Below are positions 23,292-30,367 of a stretch of 37,604 bases of DNA, one piece after another. Under the pieces are notes generated by a model. It made no database searches. It saw only the letters and a list, made by a program, of their open reading frames with translations, and had not been told where the DNA came from. Each line of letters starts with the position of its first letter. Positions within the stretch are counted from its first letter, which is position 1. The stretch spans positions 1 to 37,604 of the forward strand of contig JAYWEL010000188.1 in NCBI GenBank assembly GCA_043779285.1, read 5' to 3'. Source of the stretch: MGR-bin208 sp043779285. GTDB lineage: Bacteria > Bacteroidota > Bacteroidia > Chitinophagales > Chitinophagaceae. The translations under genes were made by a program, and so were the position numbers.

Positions 23292-24995
23292 ATGCCAAAA
23301 TCTTTGTTTAGAAGAAAAAATATATCAGCCATTTTAGCTGAGGCAGATAACGAAATTCATGGAGCCAAGTTAAAAAGGGTACTATCTGTAAAAGACCTTA
23401 CTTTTTTTGGCATTGCAGCCATTATTGGTGCTGGTAGTTTCAGCAGTTTGGGTGAAGCCATTTTTCGTGGAGGCCCCGGCGTGGTATTGCTCTTTATTAT
23501 CTGTGGTATTGCATGTGCGTTTACTGCTTTTTGTTATTCAGAATTTGCAAGCCGGATTCCTGTTGCAGGTAGTGCATATACGTATGCTTATGCAAGCTTT
23601 GGCGAATTATTTGCATGGATCATTGGCTGGGCTTTGATTATGGAATATTCTATCGGCAATATTTATGTAGCATATAGTTGGAGCGATTATTTTACTTCCA
23701 TGATGGGCCGGTTAGGGATCAATATACCCGACTATTTGAGTTGCAGTTATATGGAAGCAAAAAAAGCAGTTGCCGCGGGTTCTTCAAATTTGGGATTGAT
23801 ACAAGCTTGGAACAATGCACCCTTGTTGGGTTCACTCAAAATCATTTTTGATTTGCCAGCATTGATTATAAATCTTTTAATAACATACCTGGTTTATCGC
23901 GGAATCAAAGAGAGCCGTAATTTCAGCAATGTCATGGTAATCTTAAAACTAAGTGCCGTATTGTTGGTTATTATAGTAGGTGCAGCCTATATTAATATCG
24001 ATAATTGGACTCCTATAAATGATGTGGGAGTAAAAGCATTTATGCCCAATGGGTTTAGTGGTGTAATGTTTGCAGTAAGTGGTGTGTTCTTTGCCTACAT
24101 TGGTTTTGATGCTGTAAGTGTATTGGCTGAAGAAAGTAAAAATCCACAACGGGATTTGCCCAGAGCAATGATTTATTCATTGGTCATTTGTACCGTTGTT
24201 TACATATTATTGTCATTGGTTCTATCCGGGGTAGTCAATTATCGGTTGTTTGAAAACGTTGGAGATCCGTTGGCGAAAATATTTGAAATAAAAGGTATCG
24301 CCTGGATGCAATTACTGATTTCAGTTATTGCAGTTGTTGCTATGACAAGTGTTTTGTTGGTTTTTCAGATGGGTCAGCCACGTATTTGGATGAGCATGAG
24401 CCGGGATGGATTAATGCCCAAAAAATTTCAGCAAATACATCCTAAGTATAAAACACCGTCTTATGCTACTATTGTTACCGGCCTTGTAGTGGGTGTGCCA
24501 ATATTATTTACTGACAAAACTTTTGTGCTTGACTTTACCAGTATTGCCACATTATTTGCCTTTGTATTAGTTTGTGGTGGTGTGTTGCTGTTGCCCCGAA
24601 GAGAAAAAATACCGGGCCACTTTTACTTGCCTTATATTTCATCTAAATTTAGTTTTCCAATTATTGTTGCTGGAACCATGTTGTTAATTTCGATATTATG
24701 GAAAGAATATTTTCCTTCTTTATTTCATTTTAGTGGAGAGGGAGTAAACACAACCTACAATATTTCGGCGCTTATTTTTTGGATAATTTGCATACTTCTT
24801 GCAATGGCAACTGCAATAAAAAACTGGTCTTTAATTCCGTTGTTGGGACTTATAACCTGTCTTTATTTACTCACCGGTATGTCGGCAGTAAACTGGATTT
24901 GGTTTTTTTGGTGGATGATTTTGGGATTGGTATTGTATTTTAGTTACGGATATAAACATAGCAGATTAGCGTTAGCTGAAAAAGAAGAAAACTAA
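23292..24995 (+). CDS. APC superfamily amino acid permease (CAT-like)
   Basis: A 567-residue transporter with about thirteen or fourteen hydrophobic helices. The N-terminal cytoplasmic segment with LKRVLSVKDLTFFGIAAIIGAGSF matches helix 1 of cationic amino acid transporters, with the GIAAIIGAGSF unwound region that binds the amino acid. The middle segment FFAYIGFDAVSVLAEESKNPQRDLPRAM is the classic APC helix 6-loop signature, and RIWMSMSRDGLMPKKFQQIHPKYKTP follows as in CAT proteins. Specificity is unknown; cationic or broad amino-acid uptake is most likely. The ATG at 23292 is chosen because an extension to TTG 23232 adds nonconserved residues and would span the likely promoter. It ends at a hairpin. 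Confidence 0.9.
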   Translation: MPKSLFRRKNISAILAEADNEIHGAKLKRVLSVKDLTFFGIAAIIGAGSFSSLGEAIFRGGPGVVLLFIICGIACAFTAFCYSEFASRIPVAGSAYTYAYASFGELFAWIIGWALIMEYSIGNIYVAYSWSDYFTSMMGRLGINIPDYLSCSYMEAKKAVAAGSSNLGLIQAWNNAPLLGSLKIIFDLPALIINLLITYLVYRGIKESRNFSNVMVILKLSAVLLVIIVGAAYINIDNWTPINDVGVKAFMPNGFSGVMFAVSGVFFAYIGFDAVSVLAEESKNPQRDLPRAMIYSLVICTVVYILLSLVLSGVVNYRLFENVGDPLAKIFEIKGIAWMQLLISVIAVVAMTSVLLVFQMGQPRIWMSMSRDGLMPKKFQQIHPKYKTPSYATIVTGLVVGVPILFTDKTFVLDFTSIATLFAFVLVCGGVLLLPRREKIPGHFYLPYISSKFSFPIIVAGTMLLISILWKEYFPSLFHFSGEGVNTTYNISALIFWIICILLAMATAIKNWSLIPLLGLITCLYLLTGMSAVNWIWFFWWMILGLVLYFSYGYKHSRLALAEKEEN

Positions 24996-25019
24996 TCAGG
25001 CTATCATTTAAAATTATTC

Positions 25020-25044
25020 AAACCCGTCTGTTAAAGACGGGTTT
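25020..25044 (+). terminator. Hairpin terminator after the permease gene
   Basis: AAACCCGTC (25020-25028) pairs perfectly with GACGGGTTT (25036-25044) around a 7-base loop. The T-tract is short, so termination may be partial. Confidence 0.7.
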
Positions 25045-25046
25045 CG

Positions 25047-25054
25047 TAGTTTTG
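25047..25054 (+). promoter_or_regulatory. Candidate -7 box for the DUF2027-Smr gene
   Basis: TAGTTTTG matches TAnnTTTG, directly behind the permease terminator and 28 bases before the TTG start at 25083. Confidence 0.4.
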
Positions 25055-25082
25055 TATACTACACAAGAAAAAAATAACCAAA

Positions 25083-26093
25083 TTGAAATTTGAAATAGGC
25101 GATAAAGTGGTTGTCATGCATTCCAACGAAGAAGGAGTGGTGATTGATATTATCAATAAAGAAATGGTAATGGTAGATGTGCGGGGAGTCAGGTTTCCGG
25201 CTTATGTCGATCAACTTGAATCGATTTATACCAACATATTTGCAAAGAAAAATTTGGAGCAACCCCAGAAAGAAAAATTATTCATTGAGCATGTGCAAAA
25301 AGAAAAAGCAGCAATAAAATTGGAAGGAGTATGGATTACTTTTTTGCCTGTAATTGAACTGGATATCTTCGGAGATGAGGTAGTGGAATATTTCAAAATC
25401 TATTTATCCAATCGGTCAAAAGTCATTTATACATTTAACTACCAGTTGTTTTATTTTGGAAATTCAACATTTGATCTGAAAAATCAGGTAAATTCTTTTG
25501 AAGAATTTTATCTGCATGATGTGACAATGGAAAGCATGAATGATAATCCGGTATTCAGTTTCGATTTTAGTTTATTCATTCCGGATAAAAAGAAAGCCGT
25601 CCATTTTGAAGCCAGTCTGAAACTAAAAGCCAAACAATTGTTTTCGAAAATTGAAGAGATAAGAAAAAAAGGACAGGCTTCATTTTCGTATAATTTATTT
25701 GAAGAGTTTCCGGCAAAAGCCGATAAGGATTACCTGGATATGGATAAATTATCTTCAAAGGGTTATAAAATTTATGATGTAAACAAGGTCAGAGAAAATC
25801 TGCAACCGGCCAGGTCGGTAGTTGATCTGCACATTGAAAAATTGGCTGACGATTGGAAAAGATTAAACAATTTCGAAATTCTTACCATCCAGTTAAAGAG
25901 CTTTGAAAAATATTTCGACCTGGCTTATCAGCATTTGATGCCCAATCTGATTATCATACACGGTGTAGGTACAGGGAAATTACGGGATGAAATACATGAG
26001 ATATTGAAATTGAAAAGTGAAGTAAAAACCTTTGTAAACCAATACCATCCTTTATATGGTTATGGTGCAACAGAAATTTATTTTCAATACTAA
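25083..26093 (+). CDS. DUF2027 and Smr domain protein
   Basis: A 336-residue protein. The N-terminal part KFEIGDKVVVMHSNEEGVVIDIINKE is the conserved opening of the DUF2027 family, a small beta-barrel, followed by a beta-sandwich middle region. The C-terminal Smr domain (about 245-336) has VVDLHIE with the DLH triad at 248-250, IIHGVGTGKLRDEI (291-304) and GATEIYF. Smr domains in MutS2 and relatives are nicking endonucleases or ribosome/RNA-cleaving modules, so nucleic-acid cleavage is plausible but untested here. The start is TTG at 25083: the conserved residues begin right after it, and the next ATG (residue 12) would cut into them. It is followed directly by rnpB. Confidence 0.88.
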   Translation: MKFEIGDKVVVMHSNEEGVVIDIINKEMVMVDVRGVRFPAYVDQLESIYTNIFAKKNLEQPQKEKLFIEHVQKEKAAIKLEGVWITFLPVIELDIFGDEVVEYFKIYLSNRSKVIYTFNYQLFYFGNSTFDLKNQVNSFEEFYLHDVTMESMNDNPVFSFDFSLFIPDKKKAVHFEASLKLKAKQLFSKIEEIRKKGQASFSYNLFEEFPAKADKDYLDMDKLSSKGYKIYDVNKVRENLQPARSVVDLHIEKLADDWKRLNNFEILTIQLKSFEKYFDLAYQHLMPNLIIIHGVGTGKLRDEIHEILKLKSEVKTFVNQYHPLYGYGATEIYFQY

Positions 26094-26140
26094 ACTTGTG
26101 CATCAATCAATTTAAAAACTTCCAATTCATTTTTCAGGAT

Positions 26141-26148
26141 TAACTTTA
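26141..26148 (+). promoter_or_regulatory. Candidate -7 box for rnpB
   Basis: TAACTTTA differs from TAnnTTTG only in the last base and ends six bases before the first base of the P1 helix of RNase P RNA, the spacing expected for a transcription start there. Confidence 0.5.
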
Positions 26149-26154
26149 TCAATA

Positions 26155-26520
26155 CTACAAGCCTAGCTATCGCTCCGATTTATCGGGGAGGAAAGTCCGG
26201 ACAACATAGGGCATCGTACCGGTTAACAGCCGGCCCCCGCCTCAGGCGGGGAGAGAAAGTGCCACAGAAAATTACAGCCTATGTAATTGTTAAAACAGTT
26301 GCAGGTGATGGTGAAAATGTGAGGTAAGAGCTCACGGTTAGCAATAGTAATATTGCTTTCGGGTAAACCTTTCGAGTTGAAATGTCACGTATACCAGCAT
26401 TTGAGGGCGGCTCGTCCGACGCTGGAGGGTGGACAGATTGATTCCGTAGGGTAACTTACGGAGCAGATAAATGATAGCATCCGTTTCGGCGGAAACAGAA
26501 TCCGGCTTACAGGCTTGTAG
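26155..26520 (+). ncRNA. rnpB: RNase P RNA (bacterial type A)
   Basis: The catalytic RNA of RNase P, which removes 5' leaders from pre-tRNA. The ends are set by a perfect ten-base P1 helix: CTACAAGCCT (26155-26164) with AGGCTTGTAG (26511-26520). All the universal blocks are present: GAGGAAAGTCCGG at 26188-26200 (CR-I), AGAGAAAGTGCCACAGAAA near 26252-26270 (CR-II/III area), GGTAAGAGCTCAC near 26321-26334, and ACAGAATCCGGCTTA at 26495-26509 (CR-V). At 26235-26251 a GC-only hairpin (CCCCGCC/GGCGGGG) probably forms helix P12. T6 directly behind P1 (26521-26526) may serve with P1 as terminator. This RNA fills the 446-base gap without protein genes between 26093 and 26540. Confidence 0.97.
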
Positions 26521-26539
26521 TTTTTTATAATTTTTTGTT

Positions 26540-27448
26540 TTAATAATAAGTATGGCCAATTGTAGCTCCTAATTCCATGAGCCAGGCTATACCTAAATGT
26601 ACCAGCAATCCGCCCCAGATGCTACGGGTATTATAAACAATAATGCCTAATAATATTCCACCGAAATAAGAACTGATGCATTCACCCAGGGGTTTGCCAA
26701 AATGAATACAGCAATAAAAACACGCCATGGGAATAATGGCATCTTTACCAACCCATTTTACAAATGCCAATATTAAAAAGCCACGAAAAAAAAGTTCAAT
26801 CGAAATAAAATCTGAACCATAAGAGAGTTGAAATAGTAGTTTGTATAAAAAATGATTTGACGATTCGGGCAATGGAAGAATCATTTTCATTTTTGGATAG
26901 GTTGCCAGAAAATCAGCTTGTGCAGAAGCGATTGCAACAAGAGGAATCATAAATACAAGCATCTGCAGGAAAGGTTTCCATTCAATATTTTTGGCAGATA
27001 TTCCATAAAATTTTTCTTCAGGCTGAACTATTTTCCAGGTAAGTATCAGTAAAATCAGCATTGTTATTAATGCCAGTGGCCAATGAAGAATGCTGTTCCA
27101 TACATGCATCAATTCCCGTTCAGTTTTAAAATCGGGACTGATAGATATTTTCAACGCAAATAAGGCCGGAGCAAGGAATACGAAGCTAGTAAAAACAGGG
27201 GAATGAAAATATTTTTTTTTGCCAAAAAAAGAATAAGCAGCATACGGAATAAAGAAGGCCAATAAAAATAACAGGTAATGAAGTGTAAAATAGGGAAATG
27301 GCAAATAGTTTTTTAAAATTAAATAAATGTTTTCTCCTTTCGTATAATTAATAAAAATCAGGAAGGCCGTAAAAGCAGAAACAAACACAAAATGAGCCTT
27401 GTTGAAAGTATCTAAATACACTTTTATATAGCCGATAATTTTTTGCAT
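26540..27448 (-). CDS. CPBP-family intramembrane protease-like protein
   Basis: A 302-residue polytopic membrane protein of the CPBP (Abi/Rce1-like) family, with about eight hydrophobic segments. Motif 1, usually EExxxR, reads IELFFR (217-222): the second Glu (218) and Arg222 are present but the first Glu is Ile. Motif 2 has His249 in CCIHFGKP, and motif 3 has His284 in LLVHLGIAW. CPBP members include metalloproteases and bacteriocin-immunity proteins. Whether this copy is catalytic is doubtful because of Ile217. It converges on rnpB, with only 19 bases between the two 3' ends, and no minus-strand terminator is obvious there. Confidence 0.82.
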   Translation of the reverse strand: MQKIIGYIKVYLDTFNKAHFVFVSAFTAFLIFINYTKGENIYLILKNYLPFPYFTLHYLLFLLAFFIPYAAYSFFGKKKYFHSPVFTSFVFLAPALFALKISISPDFKTERELMHVWNSILHWPLALITMLILLILTWKIVQPEEKFYGISAKNIEWKPFLQMLVFMIPLVAIASAQADFLATYPKMKMILPLPESSNHFLYKLLFQLSYGSDFISIELFFRGFLILAFVKWVGKDAIIPMACFYCCIHFGKPLGECISSYFGGILLGIIVYNTRSIWGGLLVHLGIAWLMELGATIGHTYY

Positions 27449-27680
27449 ACAGGCATTGAAAATAAAAAATATTTGAACGGCGCATTAAACTTTTTTGTTT
27501 AAGACGGTTCTTACATACTCAAAACAATCTCTTAACTGTTGAATCATTTTTAAGAAACATGTATTTCTGTTGAATGAAGGATACACGACTATTGATGATT
27601 GAAAAAAAAAATATTATTTAAAAAAAGAATTGAACTAAAAGTTTTTTACCACCCCATAACCGTTCGGAAAGCAATAGCAA
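27449..27680. other. AT-rich spacer, nothing recognised
   Basis: A 232-base spacer upstream of the CPBP gene and downstream of the alkylation-repair pseudogene. It is rich in A/T homopolymers. I see no gene, tRNA, repeat or convincing promoter in it. Confidence 0.5.
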
Positions 27681-27708
27681 AAAAAGTTCCCCCTTCCAAA
27701 CGGGGGAA
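27681..27708 (-). terminator. Intrinsic terminator after the alkylation-repair pseudogene
   Basis: TTCCCCC (27687-27693) pairs with GGGGGAA (27702-27708) around an 8-base loop, and the minus strand reads a T tract after it. It lies three bases beyond the stop codon at 27712. Confidence 0.85.
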
Positions 27709-27711
27709 TTT

Positions 27712-28287
27712 TTATTTAGCTTTTTTAAGATTTCTTTTTAACCATTCGACCGCTTTTTTTATATAGTATTCCCTGTCCGTTTCCAAAGCATTTATCAGCG
27801 GAATAATTTGATGATGCATATTTTTATCCCTTGTATACCATTCAACCAGTACCAATGACAATCTTCTTTCCCAAAAATTATTGGAGCTGTTATAATAATT
27901 CGCCAATTCAAAAATGATGGGTTGATGCGATTTTTAAATTGGTTTTAATCCCTGCATGCCCATCGCATCACAAATGACCCAGTTATCAATACCGGGAGCA
28001 AAATGTTTTATCAAATTCATCGAACGTTCAGGAACTTTCTTGGCAATTTTTCCAAGCATTTTTACAGCCAGCATTTTTTCTTCAAAAGCTCAGGTGTTCC
28101 ATAATTCTTCTGCCAGATCAAAACCAACTTCTTTAAATTCCTTTGCCAGTTCATTCAGAAAAGGCATTTTAACTCCATAAACTTTTACCGAACCTGGAAC
28201 AAATTTATTGGTGGAAGCCGCCACTTTTACATTTGAATTTTCAAACAATTTTTTTTGTATTTCGATAAGTGTGACATTAGCTTTCAT
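27712..28287 (-). pseudogene. DNA alkylation repair protein (AlkD-like), two in-frame stops
   Basis: A 192-codon minus-strand frame that reads as one continuous AlkD-like HEAT-repeat protein if two nonsense codons are ignored: TGA at codon 66 (28092-28090) and TAA at codon 118 (27936-27934). Before the first stop: FVPGSVKVYGVKMPFLNELAKEF and AEELWNT. Between the stops: AFEEKMLAVKMLGKIAKKVPER and APGIDNWVICDAMG. After the second: FWERRLSLVLVEWYTRD and DREYYIKKAVEWLKRN. These are family landmarks (the FWERR helix and the YYIKKAVEWL C-terminal repeat). No frameshift is needed, so decay appears recent. AlkD glycosylases remove bulky or cationic alkylated bases. Start ATG at 28287; the GTG at 28311 is less likely. 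A proper terminator follows. Confidence 0.85.
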
Positions 28288-28363
28288 TTTATAAAAATTA
28301 AGTACAAACACACTCCGAACTCACTCATTTCTTACATCTTACCGATAATTCCTATTTCCTCTT

Positions 28364-28371
28364 TAACTTCG
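28364..28371 (+). promoter_or_regulatory. Candidate -7 box for prfB
   Basis: TAACTTCG is one base from TAnnTTTG and ends five bases before the ATG at 28377. By the spacing seen at rnpB, transcription would start at or next to the start codon. The same octamer stands before pyrE at 35159-35166. Confidence 0.4.
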
Positions 28372-28376
28372 TCCAC

Positions 28377-29469
28377 ATGACAATAGAAAAATTAAAAGAT
28401 TTGCGGTCCCGCTTACTCGGGGTAAGGAGGTTTCTTTGACGTCGATAACCGACAAATTAAAATAGATCAGGAAAAGCAACTGACGTTGAGTCCCGGTTTC
28501 TGGGACGACAATAAAAGAGCTACTGAAATATTAAAGAACATTAAGCAAAACGAATACTGGACAGGATTATTCCAACAGGTCAATGACGATGTGGAAGACT
28601 TTGCCGTACTATTTGAATTCTGGAAAGAAGGCGAAGCAACGGAGGAAGAAGTTGAAATTGCCTATAAAAAATCTCTCGATTCAATAGATAACCTTGAATT
28701 CAAAAGTTCATTAAATGAACCGGAGGATGAATTGCCTGCTGTAGTACAGATTAACAGTGGAGCAGGTGGAACCGAAAGCCAGGACTGGGCTGAAATCCTT
28801 TCACGTATGTATCGTATGTATGGCGAAAAACAAGGTTGGTCTGTAACTGAATTGGATTGGCAGGATGGGGATGGAGCAGGAATAAAAAGTGCCACGTTTC
28901 AATTCGATGGTCCTTTTGCTTATGGCTTTTTAAAAGCTGAAAGTGGGGTTCATCGCCTGGTTCGTATTTCTCCTTTTGACAGTAATGCAAGACGACATAC
29001 TTCTTTTGCTTCGGTGAATGTTTATCCGATGGTGGATGATACCATTCAAATTGACATCAATCCCGCCGACGTAAAGATGGAAACATCCCGAAGTGGTGGT
29101 GCAGGCGGACAGAATGTAAACAAAGTTGAAACCAAAGTGCAGTTAACGCATATCCCTACGGGTATTGTAGTGGTTTGTCAGCAGGACAGGAGTCAGTTGG
29201 GCAACAGGGAACTGGCCATGCAAATGTTGAAAAGCAGGTTGTATGATATTGAATTACAAAAACGCAATGAAATAAAAGATGCTGCCAATGCCACTAAGAA
29301 AAAGATTGAGTGGGGCAGCCAGATCAGATCCTATGTTTTTCATCCATATAAGATGATCAAAGATCATCGAACTGATTATGAAGTGGGTAATGTACAACCG
29401 GTAATGGATGGAGAACTGGATGGTTTTATAAAAGCGTATTTGATGCGTGAGAAGGAAGCGGATAGTTAA
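28377..29469 (+). CDS. prfB: Peptide chain release factor 2, made by programmed +1 frameshift
   Basis: RF2 recognises UGA and UAA and triggers peptide release. The zero frame (28377-28436) encodes 20 residues, MTIEKLKDLRSRLLGVRRFL, and meets TGA at 28437. Translation shifts +1 and continues at GAC 28438 to the stop at 29469, giving a 363-residue protein, the normal RF2 length. The anticodon-like tripeptide SPF is present in VRISPFDSNARRHTSF, and the catalytic GGQ in SRSGGAGGQNVNK. An internal Shine-Dalgarno AGGAGG precedes the slip site. The classical regulation is by RF2 level: when RF2 is scarce, the pause at UGA allows the shift. The two-gene DUF6922/AbiEii module follows. Confidence 0.97.
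28425..28440 (+). promoter_or_regulatory. Programmed +1 ribosomal frameshift site of prfB
   Basis: AGGAGG (28425-28430), three bases, then CTT TGA C (28434-28440). This is the textbook RF2 site with the same spacing as in E. coli: peptidyl-tRNA-Leu slips from CUU to UUU at the in-frame UGA. Confidence 0.95.
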
Positions 29470-29486
29470 ATTCTTTACATTTGATT

Positions 29487-29780
29487 ATGCAAAAGCCGGT
29501 TTTAAATAAAAGAATTTTCTGGGATGTGAATTTTGATTCAATTGATTATGATGATAAATACGGGTTTGTAATTGAACGTGTATTTGAAAGAGGTGATGTA
29601 TGTGACATCAGGGAGGTAAGGAGATATTATAGTGATGAGAAAATAAAAAAAGTTCTTATAGAAGCTAAGTATTTGCCGGAAATTAAAATGTACCTTGCTT
29701 CTGCTATTTTTGATATACTTCCTGTAAACTTCAGATGCTATACACAAACACAGTCCATGAAGGAACTCTGGCCATATTAA
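29487..29780 (+). CDS. DUF6922-type protein, probable antitoxin of the adjacent AbiEii-like toxin
   Basis: A 97-residue acidic protein. Features of the DUF6922-type family: the opening RIFWDVNFDSIDYDDKYGFVIERVFERGD, the central REVRRYYSDEKIKKVLIEAKYL, and the ending NFRCYTQTQ followed by LWPY. Proteins of this family are typically found directly before AbiEii-type nucleotidyltransferase genes. Here the downstream gene starts inside this one (46-base overlap), so they are translationally coupled, as in toxin-antitoxin pairs. The antitoxin role is inferred from this layout. ATG 29487 is preferred over TTG 29481. The start is 17 bases after prfB, so expression may depend on prfB read-through. 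No HTH like that of classical AbiEi is evident. Confidence 0.8.
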   Translation: MQKPVLNKRIFWDVNFDSIDYDDKYGFVIERVFERGDVCDIREVRRYYSDEKIKKVLIEAKYLPEIKMYLASAIFDILPVNFRCYTQTQSMKELWPY

Positions 29781-30361
29781 ATGAGTTGATGGTCATTGAA
29801 GAGTTGTCTGCTTTTTCTTTGGTTGGCGGCACGGCTTTGGCTTTAAAATTCGGGCACCGTATTTCAGAAGATATTGATTTATTTAGTGAAACGGATTTTG
29901 ACAAAACAACAATCCAGGCCGCTTTGCAAAAAAAATTCGGGAAACGTTTTATTTATGAAGAAAGGGGAAATCCACTTGGTATTTTTTGTTTTATTGAGGA
30001 TATAAAACTTGATTTAGTAAAACACAAGTTTCCGCTAATCAGGCCATTATGTGTTGAAAACGGAATAAGATTTTACAGTACGGAAGATATTGCCGCAATG
30101 AAAATAGCAACCATACTGCGAAGGGCAAAAAAAAAGGATTTTTGGGATATTGCAGAATTATTAAACCATTATTCAGTTGACAACTTTATACATTTTTTCT
30201 TTGAAAAGTTTCCGGAGCAAATGCTTTTGATATCCATACCTCAGGCTATGACTTATTTTACTGAGGCAGCATCTGACGAGGATCCGAAAACTTTGAACGG
30301 ACAAACATGGGAAAGTGTAAAAAAGATTATTAGTAAATCAGTAAAAGAATATTTAAAATAA
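29735..30361 (+). CDS. AbiEii/AbiGii-family nucleotidyltransferase, probable toxin
   Basis: A 208-residue protein with the DNA polymerase beta-like nucleotidyltransferase signature of the AbiEii toxin family. The opening MLYTNTVHEGTLAILNEL is typical. LVGGTALALKFGHRISEDIDLF (29-50) carries the GG motif and the two catalytic Asp (46 and 48), and a third Asp is likely at 93 in IKLDLVKH. AMKIATILRRAKKKDFWDIAELL (121-143) gives the conserved Lys and the KD..D box. Known relatives (AbiEii, MenT) add nucleotides to tRNA 3' ends or GTP-related substrates and arrest growth, some blocking phage. The substrate here is unknown. The catalytic residues are intact. It overlaps the DUF6922 gene and is followed by pruA after six bases. 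Confidence 0.88.
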   Translation: MLYTNTVHEGTLAILNELMVIEELSAFSLVGGTALALKFGHRISEDIDLFSETDFDKTTIQAALQKKFGKRFIYEERGNPLGIFCFIEDIKLDLVKHKFPLIRPLCVENGIRFYSTEDIAAMKIATILRRAKKKDFWDIAELLNHYSVDNFIHFFFEKFPEQMLLISIPQAMTYFTEAASDEDPKTLNGQTWESVKKIISKSVKEYLK

Positions 30362-30367
30362 TTTATC

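Noticed and set aside
26338..26559. Minus-strand 73-codon open frame with an MAILIIKTKNYKK start
   Set aside because: It lies inside the RNase P RNA gene, on the opposite strand, and reads through its conserved regions. Such antisense frames in rnpB are common artefacts.
27956..28180. Plus-strand 74-codon open frame opposite the alkylation-repair region
   Set aside because: It is antisense to the AlkD-like pseudogene, whose frame has family motifs on both sides of the stops.
28437..28439. prfB as a pseudogene because of the in-frame TGA
   Set aside because: The stop is part of the canonical RF2 programmed frameshift signal with the correct Shine-Dalgarno spacing.
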